NCBI RefSeq assembly: GCF_000220395.1
Contig: NW_004086074.1
Span: 60,679-124,678, forward strand
Length of the DNA: 64,000 nt
Origin: Ichthyophthirius multifiliis
Lineage: Eukaryota > Ciliophora > Oligohymenophorea > Hymenostomatida
Direction of reading: 5' to 3'
Below are positions 11,312 through 23,405 of the stretch, piece by piece. Numbering within the stretch: the first letter of the stretch is position 1; each line of letters starts with the position of its first letter. Under the pieces are notes generated by a model, which had not been told where the DNA came from, ran no database searches, and was given only the letters and a program-made list of their open reading frames with translations. The translations under genes and the position numbers were made by a program.

Positions 11312-14300
11312 TCATTAATATTAAAGTTTTTAGCTTTACAATAATTCTAAAAATTCCGAGGTTCTTTATCTTCTAAGTTTTTTTAAGCAAACAGTAGCTA
11401 CAATAAGGACCATTAATCCCACAGTTAAAGGCAAAACAATAAAAAATGCGAAAATAATCCATTCTTTCTGATATGAATTTCGCATAAAAGGATCAATAAT
11501 AAATATAATTTAATTGCATTTTTCTCCGTATTAATTTTATGCACAAAAATTAACACTTGTATTATTCTAGAAAGTAGAATTATTATATAAAAGTAATTAA
11601 ACTTTATCATGGATTTAATATTCTCTTACTTTAAAATAAATTTAATTGCCATTTTTTAATGAAATAGTAATAATTCTAAGGAAAAAATCATTATTATTTT
11701 ATGTAAAAGTCACATCTTATAAAGTTTCTTATTTATTTAATTATATTGCTTATATCATTGATTTATTTTCTTTTTCATATAATTTCATTATTGAGTTTCC
11801 TTGGAAATCTCTACATTGAACAATAAAGTATTTATCAGCGAATTTAATAAAGGTTTAAAATATAGTATCGGACTTAAAATTGTTTATACATTAAGAATAC
11901 TATCTGTAGGCAATAATATTTGTTTCACTGTTTTTTATATTATTAAAATTTTCAATATATTCAAGTATTGATAAATCATTGGCTATAATTATTGTTATTT
12001 CGTCTATATCATCATTTATATTTGTATTACTGACTAATGGGACTTCTAGATTTAATGATGTTTCTTCTTATTTTACAAAAAGATCGAATTTGGAAGAATA
12101 AACGTCATTAATTTTGATATTTTTTATTTCTGAGTTGTATGCATTATCAGAAGGAGGAAGCTCTATTTATAGTTTGCAGATATATATACTTCTCTAAGAA
12201 TCGTCCCAAGCTAAATTAAAGGTGAAATTTTGAGGAATATCGGGCGAAAATTTAGGCGCATTTTTATTACGAAAAGGATAATTTGCATTAAAATTGGAGA
12301 TTTTTAAATAATCTATATCGAAGTCTAGACTTGATATTTAGTTTACTAGTTAAAATTAATTAGTATTATTTAAAGATTCTTGACTGTATAATGTATATAT
12401 TTGATAATCTGCTTGAAAATTTACTATTAGAAAATATATGTATGCCTATTATTTTTTTTATTTTAATTATTATATATTTTTTGTTATTTTTATTTTACTT
12501 AAACTTCTTCCTTATTATCATATATGGGAACTATTTATATATGTTCAATTTATTCAAGAACAAATTAAAATTAATGATATTTGGTGTTGTAGAAATTCAA
12601 TAATCTAACTTTATTATTTAGTGCATATTCCCAATCTTTTGTTTGATTTTCGAGATTTTATTAATGATTAATATAAACTTCAAACTAAATATAAACAGTA
12701 TAATAGCCATTAGCTGCATAACACTACATAATGTAAATGTAGGATGTAGAAACTTTAAATTTGTGCTTTTTTATTAATAAATTTAACTGCAATAAGAAAT
12801 TTATAGGATATTGCTTTATATGATAATATCCGTATAATAAATTTAGAATATTTTTGTAAATTCAGTGTTTGGTATGAATACTTACAGTGTTTTTTTACCT
12901 AAAAGCACTAGTTGGTAATAGTTAATTGCCCTATTTAGAATAAAGTCATTTATTATGACTTTTATTGATTCTTTATGTTATTATATATACGAAATTAGTT
13001 TCATTTTTGAAAGATCTTTTTCTACTTCTCCTTCTTTTATGTAATAGTTTTCAGTAGCCCCCTCGTAAAAATCAAGCTAAATTGGGCAATAAGATATATA
13101 TTTGTTTTCTTAATAAGTTTTAGTTAATTCTGTTAGATTACATATTGTTTTCTTAAAATTATTTTTGGATTTTAATTAGGAATCAAATAAATATTTTGCA
13201 TATAAAAGAAGATTTTCGACTTTTTAAGAATTTTAAACTGTAATATGAAAAGGTTAAGTTTCAATTTAAACACTTTTAAACATCTTTAAATTTACTAGTG
13301 GCACAAAAAAACAATCTAGTTTTAATTAGCTTTTATTTTTGACTAATATACATAGTTGGCTTGGAGTTGGAGGATTTTACTAGTCGTATTCAATATATTA
13401 ATAAGTCTTTTTATTTTTATTTTATTATATTATATTTTTGTTTTGTTTTTACTTCATTTGGTTAAAAAGACATTCTTCTTAGAAATTAATTTGTTGAATT
13501 TTCATTAATTTAAATGTAAAGTAAAAAAAATTCGTTTTATTAGGCTTTTTTAAACAAAAAAATAAATAAATATATATTAATAAATAAAAATACATATTTA
13601 TATAGCCATAAAATTAGACTTAATGATTATTTCTTATGAAAGAATAAGTTAATAGGGATTCAAAGATATTTTTTTACGAAAAATCAAGGATGTAAAATTC
13701 TCTTAAAAAGCGAATTCGAACAAAGAGTTTAAAGAGAAATCCAAAATAAATAATTTAACTGAAACCGCGTATATTTATTCTTTATATATTTTAAAAGTAT
13801 AGTTTTTCATAAAAATTTTTTATTCAAACTCGTCCAAAAAATCAATCAAAGTTAAAATTTCTTATTTATTAAATGAAAAGTTTTCTACGATTTTTTTTTA
13901 AAAAAAATCTAAAGAAAAAAAAACAATTTCTTCTTATTTATTTCCTATTAAAATTCCTATTTCGCTTAAAGATTAATCCCAAGAAATAAAACTTTTATCC
14001 AAAATTTCAAAATCAGTTATTTAGTAATTTTTTTTCAAATCGAAAAAATATAAAAATTCCTTATCTTTGGTTTTTACTATGACAGATAATTATTATTTTG
14101 CATTATTATTATGAAATTGTATTATTTCAATATTTTCTCCTTCAAAATTATATTATTTTAAATTTAACATTTTTTGTAAAGAAAATTAATTCTAATATAT
14201 GTTGTAGAAGCAAATTTAAGGTTTTTTGTAAAAAATTACCATATTTTTATTGTTTAGTACTACTTTAGAGATTTCTTCTTATTTATCTAAATAAATGGAC

Positions 14301-16000
14301 TATTCACATTAAAAAGACATTTCCAAATAACAAGTTTACATCATTAAAATGTCATTCTTTTGTTAAAAGATATTTAAATCATCTCTACTTATGCTTGCTG
14401 AAATTAAAGTTTTTTCTACAAGAGATTCATTTTTTATTATTTCTTGAATATATTAAGAGATTTCTAGTGTACTATTTAAGGAAGTAAAAGACATATAAGA
14501 ACCCTAGAACCAGTTTTAGATAGTAAACCTAGGAAAAAAATTTGAAAAATAAGTTTCTGCTTTATCCCCATAAAAAGAATAGATTTCTGTTTAATTATTT
14601 GGATGAATAAAAATTTCCAAAGCTTAGACTTTTTCAGATTATATTTTACATTAAACTATTTATTTATTAATTTAGGCTTTCAAAGTTAAATATGTACCAC
14701 CTTTGTGCACATAAGAATCTATTGTTGCCATTTAATTTTCTTAATATAGAGTAAAAAATAAGAATTTTTTGGAAATTTTTGTACGGAAGTATTATGCTTG
14801 GTCTTAATAAGTAAATAATAGAGTGTCTTTTACAGAAAAAGTTGCATAATACTTAACAAAATTATATTAGTCGTTTATTATTAAAAAATATGAATTTGAT
14901 GTTGGAGATAGAAAAGTCAAATAATATTAAAAACTATCATATTGATATTTTACTAAGGGAAAATTTTAATTAAAAAATGTCTTATATTTATCTGAAAATT
15001 CTGTATTTAGTAAACTTTTTATATTTTTAATATGTACTGGCATTACAAAACTATTTGCCCTCTTTTATATTATATCAATCATTTCATATATTATTATGTA
15101 GTTTTCTGTATTTATTACAATTAATTCATTGTTACTTTACTGGTCTATTTTAATAAACATATTTAGGTAATTTTATTCTGCAAAATATTTATGTTTTGAA
15201 AATATTATATTACCATTTTCTTACATATTTACTAATATTAAGCCATTTTTATAATCCAATATTAATAATAAATGTTCTGAATAGGCATATATTGATGTAA
15301 AATACTATAAAATTTCGTTTGCTGCAGATTTGAAATATTTTTAAGTATCAAAATTGTATGTTTCAAAGTAATTATTCAACCTACAAGCTTAAAAATAAGT
15401 ACTTTAAATGAATGAAATTAATGTATATTAAAGACAGTTTTTGATAAAATTATTAAGAGGTTTCTCTTCAAAAGAAATATTTAGGGAAAAAAAAGTGTTT
15501 TATTTAAAAATTAATAAAAAGTAATTTCCTTAAAATTCACATTTTAGAATTATTTTTTAAACGACTTATATGTTTTATAAATTTGTACATTTTTCGTATT
15601 TGTCTAAGTCTAGTTTTTTTATGAATTTTATTTAAGAATTTTTGTTTTTTTCTGTTTGTTCGATAAATATATATATTTAAGGCTTATATTAGATGTTTTT
15701 TTTATTATTCTAATATAAACCTATTATATATGTTTGTAATAATGTTTCTTATGATTATATTGATATCATTTCGTCAAGGTTTTTATCGATTTCTGGATAT
15801 TTAAATTAATTCATTTGGGGAAACGATAATTAAGTCATTTTTAAATTTTCCTATCGACAGGTTGTTTTGGGTATTATTTCTGAATCATTTATTTGAATAA
15901 GCATTTATTCATTTTCTGTAAGAATAATTTTTTTATTTTAACAGATTATTTTTATTTTTACAGATAGTTATATTATTAACAATATTAGTAGCATATTCAT
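11312..16000 (-). CDS. Large type I membrane protein with signal peptide
   Basis: A long minus-strand gene with several short introns (for example 13408-13453 and about 13515-13590) and matching phases. The start MNMLLILLIIQLSVK is a signal sequence. A long ectodomain of roughly 1,300-1,400 residues follows, rich in beta-strand-like segments, for example YKNGLILVNMQENGNIIFSK, NELIVINTENYIIIYEMID and DKEFLYFFDLKKNYQITDFE, as in propeller or Ig/cadherin-like ectodomains. Near the C-terminus is one membrane helix, WIIFAFFIVLPLTVGLMVLI, followed by basic KKLRRQR and a short tail ending at TGA 11312-11314. The overall design matches the large putative transmembrane proteins that are numerous in ciliate genomes. 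Function unknown; surface adhesion or sensing is only an inference. Confidence 0.82.
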
Positions 16001-16214
16001 TTTTTTGTTTTTTTAATTATTTTTTCAATAAAAATATATATAATTTATATGCGAAATTTTTTTTTTTTATATTATTTAAAGAAAAAATAAAAAATTAATT
16101 AATCTATATATTAATTTTTTATAAAAAAGAAATAAATTTATATTATATTATTATTTTTTTAAAAAAATATAGTTTAATTTCTATTAAAAATAAAATTATA
16201 TTAAAAAGCATTAA

Positions 16215-16246
<32 letters not shown>

Positions 16247-16259
16247 TTAAAAAAAAAAA
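16001..16259. other. Short spacer with (TA)n
   Basis: This lies between the 3' end of the TLDc gene and the 5' end of the large membrane-protein gene. A (TA)n tract occupies about 16219-16246, followed by a poly-A run. No other signal seen. Confidence 0.6.
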
Positions 16260-17446
16260 TCATGTATTTTCATTTAATCCCCAAACCTCAATATTAGCCA
16301 AATTAAAATCCAAATCCTAAACTAAAGGTGGGTTTTGAAACATTTCTGTCGCATGACTATTCCCTTTAGAAAAATTACTATGAATAAAAAGCGCAACATC
16401 CTAATCCATTCCGACAAATAAACCCAAATCATCACAATATTAAATATGTGTAGAAGTAGAATTAGGGAAATAGACATTAATATTTTTATTTTCTTCTTCA
16501 AAATTAAAAATAAATGATTCTCCAGTTCCATAACAAATATCTTTTTTTCACCCAACTATCAGTACAGGAAAGCTCCAAAAATAAAATTATTTTTTATTTC
16601 TTGCAAAAGAATTACATGAATTCCTATACATTGAGTCTTTTTGAGAAATTATTCGTATGAAAAACCATGTTTTAAAGGTGTAAAAACTAACTACCAATTA
16701 TTCATTTAGAGATGTTGAGGCAAGTTATTTACTATTTTTTAGAATTATAAGTTATTAATTATTTTTGATTCGGGATTTCGAGGGTATATTTTTTCTTGAC
16801 AATCTTGATTTTGGTTTAGGATTTATAGCTCATAGTGAGATATTATTGTGGGAATAGTCGTATTATCGCAACTATTGCTATTTAAATATTCGATTAAAAA
16901 TGTTATTTTTTCTATTATATAGTTTATTGCGTGATTAGATTATTAAGATTGGTTTTTTAAATATTCCAAAGAACGAAAAGAACACTTTACTATATAGGAA
17001 TTTCCAAAATTGTCAGTTATAGTGGTACTCAAAGTGTCTGTTTTGTGTAAATAAACATCTAATTGTATATATAAATTATTATTTATTGTTATTATGGATA
17101 TAGATGCTTTTAGTATGTCTTTAATATAAATTGTTGGGGTATAATTTTAAATATTATTATTATCATAATGTTTTTTATTATTTAAATTTTTTTATTCTTT
17201 TAATAATCGTTTGTAATCTGATGGGTCTGGATAAAATGTTATTTATGGAAAGTTTATTATTAGTTTTCCTTTAATTGAACCATTTTAAGTTAAGTAAAAT
17301 AAATTAAAATCTTCCTTTTTTAAATATTATTCTAACTTCTTTTTTTATTCTTCTTGTTTTTTTAGTTACTTTTGTAGAATTATTTCTTCAGATATAGATT
17401 TACGCTTTTATAGAACTATTGATTTTCTTTTTTTTAATTATTGCAT
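16260..17446 (-). CDS. TLDc-domain protein, frame broken inside the domain
   Basis: TLDc domains (OXR1, NCOA7, TBC1D24) bind and regulate the V-ATPase and are linked to oxidative-stress protection. The protein opens with a basic coiled coil (KKQEEQKKKLEQYLKK). A middle region follows (NSYIVKCSFRSLEYLKNQ), then the TLDc domain over the last ~190 residues: PLKHGFSYEQFLKKT, NNFIFGAFLY, ICYGTGESFIFNFEEEN, YCDDLGLFVGMDQDVALFIH, GNSHATEMFQNPPL and the terminal ANIEVWG, a family hallmark. TGA is at 16260-16262. Between GAFLY and ICYGTGE (about 16540-16565) the two halves lie in different frames and a TGA intervenes. No GT-AG intron restores the frame. Everything else is open, so this is either a sequencing/assembly error near an A7 run or a very recent pseudogene. 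Confidence 0.85.
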
Positions 17447-17985
17447 TTTATTAAATATATTAATTTTTTTTTTTTAGTTTTTTTAATAATTAAAATAAAT
17501 TAAAAAAAATAAAAAAAAATTAATACTAATATATATAATAAAAAAAAAAAAAAAATATAAATTAATGTGTTAAAAATAAAATATAAAAATTTAGTGTAAA
17601 ATTAATATTATATTAATTAATTTATTATTAAAAAAAAAATCAATTAAACCATTATTAAAAATTAAATAATTAATAATTAAATAAAGATATGAAAATTAGT
17701 TTTTCTAATAAATAATTTTTATAATATAAATCTAAATTTATGAATAAATTGATAAAAATTAATAATATTGAAGAAAAAAATTTTAAAAGTGTAAAAATAA
17801 TATAAAAATTATATTATAATTTTATATATAAAAATAATATAAAAAAATAAAATTATATATTATATATAAAAATTAATATATATTTATATTTATATTTATA
17901 TTTATATTTATATTTATTTAAAAAAAAAATTATTGCATAATTTTATAATAAATATACTATTAAATATATTTTAATTATAAAATTA
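17447..17985. other. A/T-rich spacer with hexamer repeat
   Basis: No coding signal. Around 17880-17920 there is a short tandem array of the hexamer tatatt (about six copies), plus several poly-A runs. Confidence 0.6.
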
Positions 17986-20900
17986 TCAAAAACTACTATT
18001 ATTTTTATTCTTACTTTATTATTAATATTCACCTCCTTACCTAAAATCTTATTAATTTTCGTCTTCATCGCCTTCATCATCTTCTTCCTAATCCTATTAA
18101 CTTTACATTATAATGATTTACTTAATTTATTCTCTGTTAAGTTTTTTTCCATTTTCATCTACAAATTAATCTAATTGTTCCTTTGGCATACTATCAATTA
18201 ATTAATCTAATTATTAATCCATTTCTTCGTCAATTTCAATCTCTTGATTTTAATTATCATTCATTATTTATTCTTTTAGTTTTTCCCTTATTTCACTTTC
18301 TGATACATTAATACCATCTGCTTCTAGTTATTTTTTTTACATTTAAACCATATATTCTAAATATTCTTCTTCATTTTCAAACTCTTGTTATTCTTATTCT
18401 TATTATTACATTTACTTATATTTTCTTACTTCTTCAGGTGGTATAGGATTTCCATGCTCATCTACATATTCTTCTTCTTCTTATTCTTCACCGTCTTTAT
18501 TTTCATCTTCATGCTCATCATCGTTTGGAATTTCTCCTCTGGCTAACATTTCTTTATATCTAGCAACTTCTTCAGGAGGAATCGGATTTCCATATTAATC
18601 TACGTATTCTTCTTCTTCATCATCTAAATTTGCATCGTCCATATCTATTTCTCCGTTAGCCATCATTTCTTTGTATTATTTGAGTTCTTCGGGAGATATG
18701 AGATTTCCGTCTTGGTCGTAATATTATTCATTTAAATCTATATCTTAATTTTTTTTTTTCTGAGCAGAAGTTGAATTGCTATAAGATTTTTGCTATTTTT
18801 CAAGTTCTTCTTATTTTCTTTTTTTGATTTTATCTTCTTCTAGTTCTTCTTGTTTTTTTCTTTGTTTATCTTCTTCTTGTTTTTTTCTTTTTTTTTCGTC
18901 TTCTTCTTACTATTTTTTTTATTTTTCATCTTCTTCTTGTTTTTTTCTTTATTTATCTTCTTCTTATTTTTTTCTTTATTTATCATCTTCTTGTTATTAT
19001 TATTATTTTCTTTTTTTTTCTTCTTCTTCCTGTTTTTTTTTCTCTTATTCTTCTTCTTCTTCCTTTTACATTTACTTATATTACTTCACTATTTCAGGTG
19101 GTATTACATTTCCTTCTTCATCAACATATTCTGCTTCTTCACTATTTTCCATATTTTCCATATTTTCGTTATCATTATTTTCAGATTCTTATTATTATTA
19201 AAGTTAATTTTATTATTTTTAATATTCTCTAACTATTTCTATAGGAATAACATTTCCATCTTCATCTACATACTAAACATTTTCTTCATCATCTCCATTT
19301 TCTTCTCCTTCTCCATCTTCATCTCCTGCTTATTATTATTATTCGAATTATTCTTTCATTTATTATACTACTTCCGGAGGTATTTTATTTCCGTATTCAT
19401 CATAATAGACTTCTTCTTCTTCCTCTTCTTATTCATTATTTTCATTTTCTTAATGATTTTCGTGTTCTTATTCTTCTTATTAATCAAATTATTATTATTG
19501 TTATTATTAATTAAACGATTATTATTATCTTTCGTTTTATATTTTTTGTATTTCTTTTAATTATTTTTATTATTCTTTAAATTCTTTATCTTAAATTCCA
19601 TCATCAAATAACTTTCCGTTTTTTTTATTTGAAGAGTCTAATTTCTTATTATCTTTCTCATACATTTATTAACCCAAATTATTCATTTATTTATTATCTT
19701 CATCTTCCTCATCATCTTACTCTTTAATATTTTACATATTCTCTTCATTCTCTTATGCCCTAAACTACGAGTTTACATACATTTCATATAAATTCCTTCT
19801 CTCTTCATAAGTCTAAGGATCACATTTAGTTGGATCTAGATAATCTTATAGTTATTATTCATCAAATTCATCAAAATTTTCACCTGCGTCTTCTTCAATA
19901 CTCTCTCTTTCTCCAAGAATCATTTAAAGTCTTTAATTACGATCATCGGAGCAGTTTTTATTAGACACTTATTCTATTAAAAGAGGTCTTTTAATGACTT
20001 TCCTCATCATTTCAGTCATTTTTTCATCGAATTATTATTCCCATTCTAAAACTTTAATTTATCTTTATTCTCTTTCTTATTATTTCATTAATTTGACTTA
20101 TTCCTTATATTGGGATTAATTAGCATTTTAAATACAACTTCTGACGAATTCTGCGAATTTTTCTCTTCTTAATTATTTGTCGATTTCTCTTTTTTCATTT
20201 TCCAATTTTTCATATTAGGAAATTTCTTCCTATAATTTTCTTTATTTTACCATCGCCTCGAATTTTCTAGTGGAAGAAGGCATGATTTTGACTTTTTATT
20301 CAAGTATTTTTTTCAGATTTTTTTCTCTTTCAATTTTTTTTTCCTTTTATTTCTTTATTTCTATATTTTGGATATCTAAATACTCTCTTTTGGTTGATTT
20401 TCGTGTTTATGTGAAGTTAAATTCCCTTATTTATGTACTAATGAAAATATCTTTTTTTTATTAAAGTTCATCTTCTAGTTTTTCATGTAAAAATTTAAAA
20501 TTGGGAATAGATTTAGCCTTTATAGGACAAAAAGAAAAACTTTATTAAAATCTATTATTTCGAACTTCTCGATTGTTTTCCTTTTCTTTAAGTCTATCTA
20601 ACATATTGCGTACTCCTTCAGGTAGTTTACTTAAATTTTATAATTCTAATTTTCTTTTTTCTATATTAAGGCGAGTTTTCTGCATTTATTCTTGTTGTTT
20701 TCGTTCGAACAAACGCACTCTGCAGTACCAAGGTGCATGTTTGGCCTTAAAATTTTCAAATTTATGCTCGGGTTGAATATTTTATTTTTCTTTAAATTTT
20801 TATAAATCTCTTTAGTAGAAACTGAAGGGATTTTCTTAAGACATAGTTATTGCTTTTGACTCTTTCTTTACTTATTGTCGTCTTTTTTCATTTCTAGCCA

Positions 20901-22148
20901 TTATTTAGGACCATAATTTTTTGTTTTTGATATGTTTAGGTATTTAATTTGCTCTAAATTATGTTGCGGAAGCTACTATGATGTCTTCTTTTCTTTTTTT
21001 CAATAAGAGATTCAAAAAGTCTTCTTTATCTGATTGTGATTTCTTTTTTTTTGGATTTTATACAAATGAGAAAGGCTGGGGGACTGTAATAATAAATTAA
21101 TCATCAAGACTTTTAAATTATGCACCGAATTAATTATTATTTTTTTCTACATTTTATTTGTTTCCTAAAATTTTAGCTACTTTTCTATTTTTACGCTTTT
21201 CTTTTAATTATTTAGGATCTAAATATTCATCATCTTCTTCATTTAGTTACGATTCGTATTTTTTATTTTCTTCTTAAAGACCTTCTTTTATTCTTCTCCA
21301 AATATAATTAGGTCTCCCTTTTCTTGAAAAAAAGTCGATTATTTCGTCCAAAGTATGGAAACAATTGGCTTCTTATTGCATTCTTTTTAATGTATCAAAT
21401 ACTGTTTCTATATCTAAAATTAAATATTTTTTGCTTCGTACAAATCTAATATATATTTTTTATGTTTTTATTTAAATTTGTATAATATATTATTATTTTA
21501 TTTACTTTCCCTTAAAAAATTAATAGTCTTTATGATCCTTAAATTCTTCAATAAATAAATAAATATTTACATAGTAATCTGCATGTTTTTAAAGTATTCC
21601 AAATATGTTTTTAATTGCCTATATTATATCTTTAGATACTTCTATTATATCCCCAAATTAAAATTTTCCTAAAAGTCTTTAAATGGCTACATATTTGTCT
21701 TTTGTAGGAATATCTTTAGGTTTATAATTAGTTAGTAAATTATGGAAATCATCCCAACTAATCATTTCTTTCTATTTTCTTTCGTTTTCTTTACCTATAG
21801 AAATCCAACATTCTAATTAATAAAAAAGATCTTCAAAGAAAATATATCTATCTACTCTTTGAACATATCCTAATTTCTTTTTTTCATATTTATTAACTTT
21901 TAAAACGTGAATAATTTATTTCAAGCTAATTATTTCTTCTCCAAATGTATCAATTTTATTGAATTCATCATGAATTTTATTAATATCCTAATCACTTAAT
22001 AAACAAGTATATTAATTCTATAATATAAAACATATATATTAAATTTATGGTATTTAATATATTTTAAAATTTAAATAAAAAAATTAATAAAACTAAAAGA
22101 TTATATACGAATTTTATCGCATTTTTATATATAATATTTAATAAATAA

Positions 22149-22185
<37 letters not shown>

Positions 22186-23405
22186 TATATATATAATATA
22201 CATCAATATTCTCATTTTATTTTATATTATTCATTTTTCCATACAAATTAGAATTAGTAAATTATCTATCAGTAATAATAAATTATATGAATTCTTTTAA
22301 AGAAAAATATCCGAATTTTTCTGTTGTAAATTTGTCTATTTCTTTTCTTAAATCTTCCCCTTTTATATTATATAAAGTTAATATTTCCTTCCTTTCTAAA
22401 AGTGCATTTTCTAAATCTTATTTTTATACTAAGTTTTCTTTGTTTTATTTTATTTTTCCAAAAAATTAATTCAAAATACTTATTTCATCGTCTTTGAAAT
22501 CTTTTACCCTATATTTTTTTTTTTTTGCTCTTATTTCATCTAAATCTGCTTTTATAGATAAAGCTCTGCTGTCGAATAATTTTTAATATTGCTAAACTAC
22601 ATCGTTTCCAGTTTCAAAAGCATAATTAGAAGATTCGGATATATGAGTCATTATTTCATAATCATAATTTTCATCAATATGAGCAGAGAGTTTTTTTTAT
22701 TCAAAATTTATTGTTGGCTTTTAATTTTAAGATTTTTCTTGTACTTCAGTTTTTTTTATTTCTTTACTTTTCAAATATTCTCTCAGTTTATATTCCAGCT
22801 CTGCTTAAGGGCGATTATTTTCAATCCAAATAACGCCTTTTTTTCTTTTTCTTTTTATGAAGATATTTCTCTTTTTTTAGTTCAGTATGTTTTTTGAGTT
22901 TTCATTATTAAGTTTTGTTTTTTAGCTTGTGTTTGGTTTATTTCCTTCTTATAATTTTTTTTAAGATTCTGTATTTTGATTTTAACTTTTTTAAAGTTTT
23001 TCTTAATGTTTTTTCTATTTTTATTTAGACTTTTTTTTTTAAAAAAAAAAAAATTACATATCCTGTATTCATTTAACCCATCTATTTTTCTAATAATTTT
23101 CTTTGTTATTCAGTAATCTCACGATCACTTTCTTCGATTTTTTCTTAATGTTTTTTCTAATTTAATATTTTTTTTTATATATTTATTATTTTATTTTCTT
23201 ACAAAAACTGAATGTATTTAACCCATTTATTTTTCTTTTAAACTTCGTAAATATTACTAAATTTCATTCTTTATTTATTTAATTATAATAAAAAAAATTA
23301 TATCTTTTTATTTACTGAGCCTTATAAAAACCCAGATTAATTATGATGATTTTCTTAACCAAATGATGCTTCAGATGCAGCGTCTTCTTGAACTTTTAAT
23401 GACAT
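17986..23405 (-). CDS. Very long EF-hand-like / FAM161-like protein with C-terminal DExGNxIPPE repeats
   Basis: One minus-strand gene of about 1,650-1,700 codons; the exons join in phase. The N-terminus MSLKVQEDAASEASFGQENH is followed by three small exons (see the exon-duplication entry). A helical region comes next (FFGKIKQNKENLVQKQDLEN, IHDEFNKIDTFGEEIISLKQ) with spacing like degenerate EF-hand pairs. The middle carries a FAM161/UPF0564-like block: LFERKQQEQMQKTRLN, LSKLPEGVRNMLDRLKE, SIPNFKFLHEKLEDELQQKK. FAM161 proteins sit in the inner scaffold of centrioles and connecting cilia. After another coiled coil the C-terminal third is acidic and contains seven repeats of about 20 residues. 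TGA is at 17986-17988. The FAM161 link is motif-level only; a basal-body or ciliary location is inferred. The last residues after the seventh repeat are low complexity. Confidence 0.8.
18100..19430 (-). repeat. Seven-copy protein repeat, consensus Y-V-D-E-x-G-N-x-I-P-P-E
   Basis: In protein order the copies are VYYDEYGNKIPPEVVQQMKE, VQYVDEDGNVIPIEIVREYQ, AEYVDEEGNVIPPEIVKQYK, QYYDQDGNLISPEELKQYKE, EYVDQYGNPIPPEEVARYKE, EYVDEHGNPIPPEEVRKYKQ and the divergent DQFVDENGKKLNREQIKQII. Each ends in a short helix with a Y-K-x-M motif. Acidic spacers of variable length separate them, and a long E/K/Q-rich charged stretch lies between copies three and four (about 18780-19060). Copies four and five share an extended tail (MMANGEID and MLARGEIP), which suggests a late local duplication. 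I cannot assign the unit to a named repeat family. Confidence 0.85.
23055..23275 (-). repeat. Duplicated exon-intron-exon segment in the N-terminal coding region
   Basis: Two consecutive exons end in near-identical coding sequence (KEKQMGQIHSVF and LEKQMGQMNTGY), each directly followed by a GT intron. The exons after these introns both start with the same 18-19 nt, encoding KKHQEK. The block [exon end, intron, exon start] was therefore copied in tandem, introns included, while the intron interiors have diverged to different poly-A/T sequence. Reading phase is kept. Confidence 0.75.

Noticed and set aside
16535-16570. Programmed frameshifting or an unspliced germline element in the TLDc gene
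   Set aside because: There is no slippery-site context typical of ciliate (Euplotes-type) shifts, the code differs, and a one-base discrepancy is too small for an internal eliminated sequence with flanking TA repeats.
18824-19560. Plus-strand Ser/Phe-rich and Phe/Leu-rich reading frames
   Set aside because: They are antisense to the E/K/Q-rich and repeat region of the minus-strand gene; long only because GAA/GAT-rich coding DNA lacks stops on the other strand.
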